A stretch of DNA of 64,000 nt from Hyphomonadaceae bacterium (GTDB taxonomy: Bacteria; Pseudomonadota; Alphaproteobacteria; Caulobacterales; Hyphomonadaceae), in the NCBI GenBank assembly GCA_024742355.1, contig JANSYM010000004.1:248001-312000 (forward strand), given 5' to 3'. A program made the translations under genes and the position numbers. Shown piece after piece: positions 9,412-18,412 of the stretch. Under the pieces are notes generated by a model. That model was given only the letters and a program-made list of their open reading frames with translations. It searched no databases and was not told the DNA's origin. How positions within the stretch are numbered: position 1 is the first letter of the stretch; the number at the start of each line of letters is the position of its first letter.

Positions 9412-10607
9412 CCATTCGCTCGGTTCTACTGTCTGCTGCATGCCTCGTCGCCAGCGCGACGGCGTACGCTGATGAGGCCAACACATCGATCGACGCCGAT
9501 CCGATTCTGGACATGCGTCTGCGTGCCGAACAGGTCAATCAGGACGGCCTCGATGACACGACGGCGCTGACACTGCGTGCGCGATTTGGCGTGCAGGCGA
9601 GTTTCGGTGAAGGCTGGAGCGCACTGGTCGAGGGCGAAGGTGTGGTCGCGCTGAGCGATGACTATTCCGACACGATCGACAATATTCCCGGCAAAGCCGT
9701 TATTGCGGATCCCGAGACGCTGGAACTGAACCGACTACAAATCGGTTGGAAAGGCGATGCCGGATCAGCCACCATCGGGCGCCAGCGCATCATCCTCGAC
9801 AATGCCCGTTTCATCGGCAATGTCGGCTTCCGTCAGAACGAGCAAACGTTCGACGCCATACGTCTCGGCACGAAGCTGCATGACACAGTCGAGGTGGACT
9901 ATGTCTACATAGACGGCGTGCGCCGGATCTTTGGCGATGACAGCCCGATGGGGGAGTTCGAGAGTGATTCCCATGTGGTCCGGCTCGGCGCTGAGACGCC
10001 GTTCGGCAAGGTCACAGGTACGGCGCTGCTGCTCGATTTCTCAAACGCGCCGAGCGCCTCGTCGCAAACCTATGCAGCGACCTGGTCGAATACCTGGACC
10101 ACGTCATTGGGCGAGGTCTCCGGCCGGGTCGAGCTCGGCCAACAGTCGGACTATCAAGATGCTGGGCCACAGAACAATCTCGGCTATCAGTCGGCGCAAA
10201 TCTCGCTCGGGCGCGATGGCGTTACCGCGACACTCGGCGTCGATGTACTCGATGCTGTCGCCGGGCAGGGTTTCTCGACGCCGCTGGCGACGCTCCACGC
10301 CTTTCAAGGCTGGGCGGATGTCTTCCTGGCGACGCCCGGGACGGGTCTGCGCGACCTGAGGGCTGGTCTGAAAGGCAAGGGCAAGGCGCTGTTTGAGAAC
10401 GCCAAGCCGTTGAGCTGGGCGGTTATTTATCACGACTTTGAAAGCGATAATGGCGCCGTCTCGTTCGGGAACGAGCTCGACGCGGTTCTCCGCATTCCCG
10501 TCAATGATCGCTTCAGCGTCGAAGCCAAGGGCGCTGTCTTCGATGGCGCCTCTGGCGGTCCCGCTGATCGAACAAAAATCTGGCTGGCGCTCAATGCGCG
10601 CTTCTAG
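9408..10607 (+). CDS. Outer-membrane beta-barrel porin (alginate-export/Porin-type), embedded in the nar operon
   Basis: 399 aa; signal peptide MTIRSVLLSAACLVASATAYADE, amphipathic beta-strand pattern, RLQIGWKGDAGSATIGRQRI, C-terminal Phe (LALNARF); ATGA overlap with narJ stop. Confidence 0.8.
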   Translation: MTIRSVLLSAACLVASATAYADEANTSIDADPILDMRLRAEQVNQDGLDDTTALTLRARFGVQASFGEGWSALVEGEGVVALSDDYSDTIDNIPGKAVIADPETLELNRLQIGWKGDAGSATIGRQRIILDNARFIGNVGFRQNEQTFDAIRLGTKLHDTVEVDYVYIDGVRRIFGDDSPMGEFESDSHVVRLGAETPFGKVTGTALLLDFSNAPSASSQTYAATWSNTWTTSLGEVSGRVELGQQSDYQDAGPQNNLGYQSAQISLGRDGVTATLGVDVLDAVAGQGFSTPLATLHAFQGWADVFLATPGTGLRDLRAGLKGKGKALFENAKPLSWAVIYHDFESDNGAVSFGNELDAVLRIPVNDRFSVEAKGAVFDGASGGPADRTKIWLALNARF

Positions 10608-10629
10608 CCCCGAATGAAGGATATCTGAC

Positions 10630-11394
10630 ATGGCTCAAGAACATACAGCGACGCTCGTATCTGCAGGCTGGTTGGACCAGGCCGCCTTTGGCTACTATCC
10701 CTATATCGCCCTCGCTGTGCTCGCGATTGGATCTGTGGTTCGATTTGACCGCGAGCCCTACACGTGGCGCTCCGGGTCATCACAGCTTTTGCGCCGGAAG
10801 CAATTGGTGCTCGGTTCAATCCTGTTTCATCTCGGCGTGCTGGTCATCTTCGGCGGGCACCTGGTCGGGTTGCTGACACCGATACAGGTGTTCGATGCGA
10901 TCGGTATCAGCCATGGCGCGAAACAGATTCTGGCTGTTGTCGCCGGTGGAATAGCCGGCGTCTTTGCGATCCTGGGGGCGCTCATCCTGCTGCACCGGCG
11001 TGTGTTCGATGCCAGAATTCGTGCCACGTCCAGTTTTGGGGATACCGCGATCCTGCTCTTGCTGACCGTACAACTTGGCCTCGGGCTGGCGACCATTCCC
11101 TTGTCCGCCGGACATCTCGATGGATCGGAAATGGTCAAGTTCATGTCCTGGGCGCAAGGGATCTTCACCTTCCAGCCCGGGTCCGCGGATTATGTCGCCG
11201 ATGTGCACTGGATCTTCAAGGCGCATCTGATGCTGGGACTGACCATCTTCCTGGTCTTCCCGTTCACACGGCTGGTGCACATGTTGTCCGCTCCAATCTG
11301 GTACCTGCCGCGTCGCGGTTGGCAATTGGTGCGTACGCGGCGTGACATTCAAGCTGACAAGCGTCGCGCCGACGCACAGGCCCGGGGCGTATGA
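10630..11394 (+). CDS. narI: Respiratory nitrate reductase gamma subunit (cytochrome b)
   Basis: 254 aa; YPYIALAVLAIGSVVRFDREPYTWRSGSSQLLRRKQLVLGSILFHLGVLVIFGGHLVGLLTP typical NarI. Confidence 0.97.
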   Translation: MAQEHTATLVSAGWLDQAAFGYYPYIALAVLAIGSVVRFDREPYTWRSGSSQLLRRKQLVLGSILFHLGVLVIFGGHLVGLLTPIQVFDAIGISHGAKQILAVVAGGIAGVFAILGALILLHRRVFDARIRATSSFGDTAILLLLTVQLGLGLATIPLSAGHLDGSEMVKFMSWAQGIFTFQPGSADYVADVHWIFKAHLMLGLTIFLVFPFTRLVHMLSAPIWYLPRRGWQLVRTRRDIQADKRRADAQARGV

Positions 11395-12560
11395 TGACCG
11401 ACGCCGCAGCCATCTTTTTCGGGGTCGAAGTGCCAGAGGCGCTGCTCGCGGCTGAAATGCAAAACCATGAGGCGTCCAGCCTGGCTGACGCCCGGGCGAT
11501 GGCCGGCCGCGCCCTCGCGACGAAGGCCGTCTTGCTGGCGCGAGCCGAGGCGACGGGAATTGATGCGGTCGCTGAAACCAATGCCGACGGCCAGGAGGAA
11601 ACGGCCGAAGAAGCCCGAATTCGCGCCTTGCTGAGTGCTGAGATCGATGTCGATCCGCCAGAGGTCGAGCGCTTGAAGTCGATCTATGATGGGCACCCAG
11701 ACGCATTTCTGACGCCGCCCTTGATCGAGGCCTCGCATATTCTGATTGCGCCGATGGACGCGTCTGAAGCGGCGCTTGAAAAAGCGCAGGCCACAGCCGC
11801 GAACATGATCGCGGACTTGGCCCTGGCGCCCGAACGATTTGAGCGCATGGCGGCGAACCATTCAGACTGCCCGTCAGGTGCTGATCGTGGCACGCTCGGA
11901 CAATTGCGCCCGGGCGACGTGCTGGCTGAGATCTGGCAATGCCTCGAAACCCTATCTGTCGGCGAGATTGCAACGCAGCCGATCCGGACGGAACATGGTT
12001 GGCATGTCTTGCGCCTGGATGCCCGGGCGGATTCGGAGCGCTTGCCATTCGACTATGTCCGGCCGCACATTTCCGCACAGATCGAGGCGCGTGAGTGGAC
12101 ACGGGCAGCCGGTGAGTTCGTCGACAAGCTCCTCAGGAAATCGGCAGACAAGCCTGGACTAAGACTGAACGAATCCGGTGGTCTCGCATCGGGCGCGGGT
12201 GCGGCCAGTAAGGCAACAAACCTCCTGGGGCACGCACTCGGAGACATTCCGGGCGCGCTGGCGGCCTTAAGCGAAGATGCGCGTGCAGCGGTTCAGGCCG
12301 CCGCTTCATCGCGTGACGAGTCAGATGCGCAAATATTGAAGTCGGCAATTTCGGACTTCCTCTCAGGCGCGGACGATGACGCCTGGACCAAGATCATTTC
12401 AAGACTGCGTGAGCGCGAAGATGCATTGTCAGAATGCCTGGACGTGATTGTTGCAATCTCGCTTCCGCCTGTGAAAGCCAGGCACACCCTCATCTTGCAG
12501 CCTGGTGGGCGCGGCGCTGTATCGTCAGTGAAAGGCCAATCTCATGGGATCGGGAAATAG
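11391..12560 (+). CDS. Parvulin-type (PpiC/NifM-like) peptidyl-prolyl cis-trans isomerase with C-terminal extension
   Basis: 389 aa; EASHILIAP...FERMAANHSDCPSGADRGTLGQLRPGDVLAEIWQCLETLSVGEIATQPIRTEHGWHVLRLD; no signal peptide; overlaps narI stop. Confidence 0.85.
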   Translation: MMTDAAAIFFGVEVPEALLAAEMQNHEASSLADARAMAGRALATKAVLLARAEATGIDAVAETNADGQEETAEEARIRALLSAEIDVDPPEVERLKSIYDGHPDAFLTPPLIEASHILIAPMDASEAALEKAQATAANMIADLALAPERFERMAANHSDCPSGADRGTLGQLRPGDVLAEIWQCLETLSVGEIATQPIRTEHGWHVLRLDARADSERLPFDYVRPHISAQIEAREWTRAAGEFVDKLLRKSADKPGLRLNESGGLASGAGAASKATNLLGHALGDIPGALAALSEDARAAVQAAASSRDESDAQILKSAISDFLSGADDDAWTKIISRLREREDALSECLDVIVAISLPPVKARHTLILQPGGRGAVSSVKGQSHGIGK

Positions 12561-13101
12561 TCGCGCCGCCATCGAACCAATGCCAGTGGATCTGCTGAAA
12601 GAACCACTGGTCTGGTTTTTCGCCGAACATTATCGCCATCGCGCGGTCTGCAAGGAATTGCTGCGCCTGGCTGAGACTGACGAGTTCGACGAAATGTTGA
12701 TGCGCCAGATCGAGTATTTCCTCGATGTCGATCTGGCCTTGCACATTGTCGACGAGGAAGACGACCTGTTCCCTCTATTGCGCCGCCGCTGTGAGCCCGA
12801 TGACCAGATCGAAAAGGTCCTCGCCATGCTTTTGCGTGAGCATGCGTCTGACCTGCATGATGCCACTGCGGTCCGACATCTGATCAAAGACGCGTTGTCC
12901 AGGAAACGCGGCTTGGCTGGGTTCCCACAAACAACTGAAATCGTGCCGCCATTCTGCCGCGCGCAGCAACGTCATATCGCGGTCGAGAATGCCGTAATCC
13001 TACCTATTGCGCGAATGCGCCTCACGCCTACGGATCTGACCAATCTCGGGCGACGACTGGCGACGCGTCGCGGTTTGCTCGATCCATTTGAGAGGTCATG
13101 A
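12544..13101 (+). CDS. Hemerythrin HHE-domain-like protein
   Basis: 185 aa; FFAEHYRHRAVC...YFLDVDLALHIVDEEDDLFPLLRRR...LLREHASDLHD, H/E/D pattern of hemerythrin-like proteins. Confidence 0.75.
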   Translation: MGSGNSRAAIEPMPVDLLKEPLVWFFAEHYRHRAVCKELLRLAETDEFDEMLMRQIEYFLDVDLALHIVDEEDDLFPLLRRRCEPDDQIEKVLAMLLREHASDLHDATAVRHLIKDALSRKRGLAGFPQTTEIVPPFCRAQQRHIAVENAVILPIARMRLTPTDLTNLGRRLATRRGLLDPFERS

Positions 13102-13143
13102 AAGTGCTCAGCTTGCGCAGTAACAAGACGACCGGGCCGGAAC

Positions 13144-13758
13144 ATGAGTGACATTGTACTGGTCATCCTTGCCGGTGGCGCGGGCCGTCGAATTGGCGGC
13201 AACAAGCCTGGCCAGCGCCTGGATGGCCAGCGTCTGATTGATATCACCAAATCCTATTCGCAGCAGACCCACTTGCCCTATGCCATCGCGGTGCGGTCGT
13301 ATGGCCAGATCGCGGATCTCGATGCGCCGAAAATTCTTGATGCAGATATTGAGGGTCCGCTCGGCGGCCTCGTCTCGGCGCTGGAATGGGGGGCGCGGCA
13401 AGGCGCAAAAGCGGTTCTGACGCTGCCCTGCGACATGCCGTTCCTGCCGCGCGATCTGCCGGCCCGGTTCAAGCGCGCCGGCGCGCCGTTCGAACACCCC
13501 GTCGTCGCGACCAGTGGCGGCCGGGTGCATCCCGTGTGTGCGCTCTGGCCGGTCTCGTGCCTTGGCGCGATCCGTCGCTTTGCGGCGCTCGGGCGGCGCA
13601 GTCTGACCGGCGCGCTCGAACTGTTCGAGACCAGAACAATGGACTGGCCTGACACAGACGGTGATCCGTTCATGAACCTCAACACGCGCGATGATCTGAA
13701 ACATGCCGAATCCTTGCGTCGCCGCGATGCTGTGACGGCTATGGACGGGGTCCGATGA
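13144..13758 (+). CDS. mobA: Molybdenum cofactor guanylyltransferase
   Basis: 204 aa; ILAGGAGRRIGGNKPGQRLDGQRLID, LTLPCDMPFLPRDL, NTRDDL. Confidence 0.9.
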   Translation: MSDIVLVILAGGAGRRIGGNKPGQRLDGQRLIDITKSYSQQTHLPYAIAVRSYGQIADLDAPKILDADIEGPLGGLVSALEWGARQGAKAVLTLPCDMPFLPRDLPARFKRAGAPFEHPVVATSGGRVHPVCALWPVSCLGAIRRFAALGRRSLTGALELFETRTMDWPDTDGDPFMNLNTRDDLKHAESLRRRDAVTAMDGVR

Positions 13759-15104
13759 AGCAGGAATTGATGCAATATGGCGCGGCCCGGGTGCCCCGCT
13801 ATACCAGCTATCCGCCGGCCACCGCCTTTCATGCGGGCGTCACTGAGCCGGACTATCGTGCGTGGCTGAAAAGCCTCTCGCCCGACGCGCCCGTCGCGCT
13901 GTACATGCACGTCCCGTATTGCCGCGAAGTCTGTTGGTATTGCGCCTGCAACATGAAACTGGTGCGCCGGGAACAGCCATTGCGTGATTACGCAGCGACG
14001 CTGGAACGCGAAATCGATCTGTTGGCGGATGCCTTGCCGGCGCGATTGTCGGTCGGGGCGATCCATTGGGGCGGCGGTACGCCGACCTCGCTCACCGATG
14101 ACCTGCTCGGGCATTTGATGGCGCAAATTGCCGACAGATTCCACGTCTCGGACGCAACTGAAGTGGCCTTTGAGCTCGACCCGCGTACGTTTGAGCCGGC
14201 CCGGGCAAGGACCCTGGCGAGCCTCGGCGTCAGTCGTGTGTCGCTCGGCGTGCAGGAATTCAATCCGGTCGTGCAGGCGACCGTCAACCGCATTCAGCCG
14301 TTCGAAAAAGTTCAAGAGGCGGTGACAGCGCTTCGCGGCGCAGGCATCACGAACATCAATTTCGACCTGATGTATGGCTTGCCCAGGCAGACCCAGAGCA
14401 TGCTTGAAAGCACCATCGCCCGCACGCTTGAGCTGCGGCCTGGACGCATCGCACTGTTCGGCTATGCCCACGTTCCGTGGATGGCCAAACGCCAGACGCA
14501 GATCGATGCTGCAGACCTGCCCGGACTGGACGCGCGCTTTGAACAGGCAGAAGCCGCGGCCGCAGCACTGGTTGCGGGGGGATATCGCCGCATTGGGCTC
14601 GATCATTTTGCCTTGCCGGACGATGCCTTGTCTCGGGCCGTGGACGAAGGCCGTTTGCGCCGCACGTTCCAGGGGTACTCGGCGGGCGATCCGCCGACCA
14701 TTCTCGGGCTTGGCAGCTCTTCGATCTCAACCCTGCCGGCGGGGTTTGCCCAGAACCAGGCTGAAGTGGGGGCATGGCGGCGTGCCATCGAGAGCGGAGA
14801 ACTGCCGGTCCATCGCGGTTACGAGCTTACACGAGAAGATCGGCTGCGCGGGTTTGTGATTGAGGCGATCATGACCGACATGCAAGTCGATATCGCGGCC
14901 GCAACCGAGCGGTTCGGATACCCAGAAGATCACCTCGATGCAGCGCTTGAAACGTGCCAGCCATTTCTAGAGCAGGGCATGCTCCTTCGACAGGCCAGGC
15001 ATATTCGGGTGCGCGAGGATGCTCGGCCGGCGCTGCGATTGATCGCTGCTGCCTTTGATTCTCACTTTGAAATGAACACTTTGCGCCACGCCGTCGCGGT
15101 TTAG
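13755..15104 (+). CDS. hemN: Oxygen-independent coproporphyrinogen III oxidase (radical SAM)
   Basis: 449 aa; HVPYCREVCWYCACN radical-SAM motif, HWGGGTPTSL, FNFDLMYGLPRQT-like region; overlaps mobA stop. Confidence 0.93.
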   Translation: MKQELMQYGAARVPRYTSYPPATAFHAGVTEPDYRAWLKSLSPDAPVALYMHVPYCREVCWYCACNMKLVRREQPLRDYAATLEREIDLLADALPARLSVGAIHWGGGTPTSLTDDLLGHLMAQIADRFHVSDATEVAFELDPRTFEPARARTLASLGVSRVSLGVQEFNPVVQATVNRIQPFEKVQEAVTALRGAGITNINFDLMYGLPRQTQSMLESTIARTLELRPGRIALFGYAHVPWMAKRQTQIDAADLPGLDARFEQAEAAAAALVAGGYRRIGLDHFALPDDALSRAVDEGRLRRTFQGYSAGDPPTILGLGSSSISTLPAGFAQNQAEVGAWRRAIESGELPVHRGYELTREDRLRGFVIEAIMTDMQVDIAAATERFGYPEDHLDAALETCQPFLEQGMLLRQARHIRVREDARPALRLIAAAFDSHFEMNTLRHAVAV

Positions 15105-15128
15105 TCCTGCGTCTTGTCATGATGGTGA

Positions 15129-15142
15129 TTGACGAGAGTCAA
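15129..15142. promoter_or_regulatory. FNR/DNR-type box, perfect dyad TTGACGAGAGTCAA
   Basis: TTGAC-GAGA-GTCAA; a -10-like TAATCT at 15165-15170 puts the box centre at about -41.5 (class II spacing) upstream of the hemerythrin gene at 15253. Confidence 0.75.
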
Positions 15143-15252
15143 ATGAACACACCGCCTGTCATGCTAATCTGCTCGCAAGACAACATTGAAAAAGCGACCC
15201 CTGATCAGACCCGGAGGCACCCCGTATCAGCGCTTGAGCACGAGGAGATTCC

Positions 15253-15804
15253 ATGTCCCATATCATCGAGAAACTACAACAAGAGCATGGCGAATTTCGG
15301 GTTTTTCTGAAAGTGTTCGACGCCCAACTCGACAAATTTCGACAGGGGCGTTCGCCGAACTATGAATTGCTGGATGCCCTGCTCGATTTCTTCACCTCAT
15401 TCCCTGATGAGTGGCATCATCAAAAAGAAGACCTGGTCTATGATGCGGTGATCGAAAAGGCCGGTCCGATGACGGACAGTCTCGTGAACTTGCGGGCGGA
15501 GCATGAAAAACTGGCTGCAAAGGCGGGGCATTTCGAGGACCGGATGGCGCATTTGCGCCGCGGCAGCGACCTTCCAATGGTCGAAATCGTTGAAGCCGGA
15601 GAGGCCTATGATCGTCTGTTGCGCCACCATATGGTCAAGGAGGATCAGGTGTTCTTTCCGATGGCCCAGAAGATATTGTCCGTAGACGACTGGTTGCAAA
15701 TTGACGATCAGATCAGTCAACAGCGAGAGAACCCGGAACTGGTCGACAAGATGCTCCGTATTCGGAGCGTGACGGACGTTATCTCGGAGATTGTTGCAGA
15801 ATAG
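15253..15804 (+). CDS. Hemerythrin-domain protein
   Basis: 183 aa; LQQEHGEFRVFL, FPDEWHHQKEDLVYDAVIEK, LRAEHEKLA, LLRHHMVKEDQVFFPMAQKIL, all canonical HHE metal-ligand motifs. Confidence 0.92.
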   Translation: MSHIIEKLQQEHGEFRVFLKVFDAQLDKFRQGRSPNYELLDALLDFFTSFPDEWHHQKEDLVYDAVIEKAGPMTDSLVNLRAEHEKLAAKAGHFEDRMAHLRRGSDLPMVEIVEAGEAYDRLLRHHMVKEDQVFFPMAQKILSVDDWLQIDDQISQQRENPELVDKMLRIRSVTDVISEIVAE

Positions 15805-15817
15805 GGCAACAGAAAAC

Positions 15818-15840
15818 GGCGGAGCAAAGACTGCTCCGCC
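15818..15840. terminator. Hairpin terminator between convergent genes
   Basis: Perfect 9-bp stem GGCGGAGCA-AAGAC-TGCTCCGCC, with a GTTTTCT run on the minus-strand side. Confidence 0.7.
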
Positions 15841-15861
15841 GCCCGTGTTCCCCCTTTCTCT

Positions 15862-16977
15862 CTACTCAGCTGCGACGGGTTTGATCTGGCCCGTTTCGAG
15901 CGGGCGTTCCAGTGCCGCCCAATCAATTTCGGCATCGGTGGCGGCGTGCTCATAATGCAGAACGCCCAAGGCCTCGAATTTCGGTTTGACCTTTTCAGTC
16001 AGCAGGCCGACGCGTTTCAGGTTCGGGATCATCCGCTCAAACAGGAAGTTGCGAAACGCCTGGCCGTTCTCGGAGTCGATCGACATTTTCCGAGCTTCGT
16101 CGGCATCAAACCCGAATTCTTCCTCAACAATGGTCGAGAACAGGCGCTCGCGCATGATTGCACAGGCCTCGTAGGCGAACTGGGCGCGTTCTTCGATTTG
16201 GTCCTCTGGAAGCGCTTTGATCCAGTCCTCCAGATAGTTGACGCCAAACGCGACATGGCGTCCTTCATCACGCATCACCAGCGTCAGGATCTGACGCAAG
16301 AGCGGATCGCGCGTCGTATGCGCCATGGTCTGGAAAGCAGCGAGGGCGAGCCCCTCGATCAGCACCTGCATGCCGATGAATTTCAGGTCCCAGCGTTCAT
16401 CCGTCAGGATTTTGTCGAGCAGCAGTTTGAGGCTCGGATTAACCGGGTATTCAACGTTGCAGCGATAGCGCAGATATTTGTTGAACACTTCGACATGCCG
16501 GGCTTCGTCAAACGTCTGGGACGCGGCATAAAGCTTGGCATCATAAGTTGGCGCACAGGACACAAGTTGGGAGGCAACCATCATTGCGCCCTGTTCGCCG
16601 TGAAGAAACTGAGACAGCACTTGCGCCATAGAGCGCCAGGCATACTCGTTCTTCTCTTCCGCGCTCATCGCGAGGTAGATCGGGTGATCATGAAAGGGAT
16701 TGAGACCGGCTTGTGATGGCCCGTCGGACTTGTCGAAGGCGACGTCCCAGTCGACGTCCATCTGCGCGTCCCAGTTGAAGCGTTTGCCGAGCTCATACAA
16801 GCGGCGGATCTTGGCGTTCGCGCTTTCATAATCCCAGTTGTAGGATCCGGTCAGCGGAGTGTTGAAAATCTCTCGAACAATTTCGACATCCTCGGGCGAA
16901 AGCTTGTCTGCCATTTCGCCTGGGTCTTCGAAGGTTCGTGCGGCGACGGGCGGGCCATCAACGAGTTTGACTTTCAT
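15862..16977 (-). CDS. Diiron ferritin-like / R2-like (AurF-like) protein
   Basis: ~371 aa from MKVKLVDGPPVAAR with RBS AGGAG; two diiron motifs E...DEARH and E...DEGRH (EQGAMMVASQ, QTFDEARHVEVF, VMRDEGRHVAFG). Confidence 0.8.
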   Translation of the reverse strand: MKVKLVDGPPVAARTFEDPGEMADKLSPEDVEIVREIFNTPLTGSYNWDYESANAKIRRLYELGKRFNWDAQMDVDWDVAFDKSDGPSQAGLNPFHDHPIYLAMSAEEKNEYAWRSMAQVLSQFLHGEQGAMMVASQLVSCAPTYDAKLYAASQTFDEARHVEVFNKYLRYRCNVEYPVNPSLKLLLDKILTDERWDLKFIGMQVLIEGLALAAFQTMAHTTRDPLLRQILTLVMRDEGRHVAFGVNYLEDWIKALPEDQIEERAQFAYEACAIMRERLFSTIVEEEFGFDADEARKMSIDSENGQAFRNFLFERMIPNLKRVGLLTEKVKPKFEALGVLHYEHAATDAEIDWAALERPLETGQIKPVAAE

Positions 16978-17052
16978 TGTGCAGATCTCCTGTTTGACGC
17001 GCACGACAGCACAGATCGAACTGGCCTGCATTGATTGTCGTTCGTGAGGGAC

Positions 17053-17066
17053 TTGATCAAAGTCAA
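17053..17066. promoter_or_regulatory. FNR/DNR-type box TTGATCAAAGTCAA
   Basis: TTGAT-N4-GTCAA, same architecture as the box at 380-393; located ~80 bp upstream of the diiron gene start. Confidence 0.65.
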
Positions 17067-17070
17067 AAAG

Positions 17071-17093
17071 ATGACGCCTGCGTCATTTTTTTT
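17071..17093 (+). terminator. Intrinsic-terminator-like hairpin plus T8 tract
   Basis: ATGACG-CCTG-CGTCAT stem followed by TTTTTTTT, in a divergent intergenic region. Confidence 0.6.
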
Positions 17094-17207
17094 GACTGAA
17101 AGGCGCGGACGGGACGTGCCGAGGCGAAGCGACCCCGTATTTGTCCTTATTGTTCCGATTGCGGAAGGCGATTGAGATATCCGCCAGATGTTTGAACGGA
17201 GCGGGTC

Positions 17208-18362
17208 ATGGATGGGAGTTTTGCCGAAGACAATTCGGCGCCATCCGCTCGCAATGTGTTCGATCCCGGACCCACGTTCAGACGCGACGTCGAGACGTTT
17301 CTTGATCGCAAGCTGACACCTGCGCTGCGCCAGGCAGGTCGGGAGACGACAGGACTGAAATCCGCACCAGAGGCCTATGAGGCATGGCGCGCGATTGTGC
17401 ATGAACAGGGATGGCTCGCGCCGAGCTGGCCCGCTCGTTATGGCGGGACGGGCTGGACGCTGGCGCAGCAACTCTATTTCGACAATGCCTGCGCCGAACG
17501 CGACGCACCAATCCTGGCATCATCCGGAATTCGTACAATCGGCCCGTTGATCATCGCGGCTGGAAACGCCGAGCAGAAGGCGCATTACCTGCCGGCCATT
17601 CTATCGGGCGCGCATGAATGGTGTCAGGGCTTCTCGGAACCGCAAGCCGGGTCCGACCTGACCGCATTGTCTCTGCGCGCTGAACAGGAGGGTGACGATT
17701 TCGTCCTGAACGGCAGCAAGATCTGGACGAGTTTTGCGCATCACGCCACGCACATGTTCCTGTTGGCGCGGGTCGATCCATCGTCGCGGCGTCATGACGG
17801 GTTGGTCTTCCTCTTGCTAAAGATGGATACGCCAGGCGTCAGCGTTCAGCCGATCCCGTTCATTGATGGAGACTGCGAAACCAATCAGGTCTTCTTTGAC
17901 AATGTGCGCATTCCGGTCAGCGACCGGATTGGTGATATTGGCGACGGTTGGACGACGGCCAGGAAGCTGATGGCGATTGCGCGGTCGAACAATACCACGA
18001 CGGGCGTATTGCGCCGGGCCTATCGCATGGCCCTGCGCGGCGCTCAACAAGCACAGGGATTGGATGATCATTTTCGTACCCGATTTGCCGACCTCAAGAT
18101 GCGGATCGATACGTTTGAAGCGGTTGCTGCACGCAATATATCGAACCCGCAGAGCATGGCGATTTCTGCGCCATCATCCGTGCTGAAGATCCTGGCAACC
18201 GAACTGCACCAGGAGATTTCAGCACTGGGCCTGGACGTGAATGCTCAATCATCGCTCGCCCAGTCCAAGTATTTTGCCACCCGTGCAGCCTCGATCTATT
18301 CGGGGACGAATGAAATCCATCGGAATATTCTTGCCAAAGCGATTGGATGTACGTCTGATTGA
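17208..18362 (+). CDS. Acyl-CoA dehydrogenase
   Basis: 384 aa; WCQGFSEPQAGSDLTALSLRAEQEGDDFVLNGSKIWTSFAHHATHMFLLARVD, SIYSGTNEIHRNILAKAIG. Confidence 0.95.
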   Translation: MDGSFAEDNSAPSARNVFDPGPTFRRDVETFLDRKLTPALRQAGRETTGLKSAPEAYEAWRAIVHEQGWLAPSWPARYGGTGWTLAQQLYFDNACAERDAPILASSGIRTIGPLIIAAGNAEQKAHYLPAILSGAHEWCQGFSEPQAGSDLTALSLRAEQEGDDFVLNGSKIWTSFAHHATHMFLLARVDPSSRRHDGLVFLLLKMDTPGVSVQPIPFIDGDCETNQVFFDNVRIPVSDRIGDIGDGWTTARKLMAIARSNNTTTGVLRRAYRMALRGAQQAQGLDDHFRTRFADLKMRIDTFEAVAARNISNPQSMAISAPSSVLKILATELHQEISALGLDVNAQSSLAQSKYFATRAASIYSGTNEIHRNILAKAIGCTSD

Positions 18363-18412
18363 GACCCGGCAAGGATGGCCCGGGTCGCCTGGCTGAAGAA
18401 TGGGAGTCGCAT

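Noticed and set aside
10816-12102. 428-aa minus-strand ORF opposite narI/PPIase
   Set aside because: Antisense shadow, Arg/Pro/Ser-rich composition.
13278-14606. 442-aa minus-strand ORF opposite mobA/hemN
   Set aside because: Antisense shadow of two strongly supported genes.
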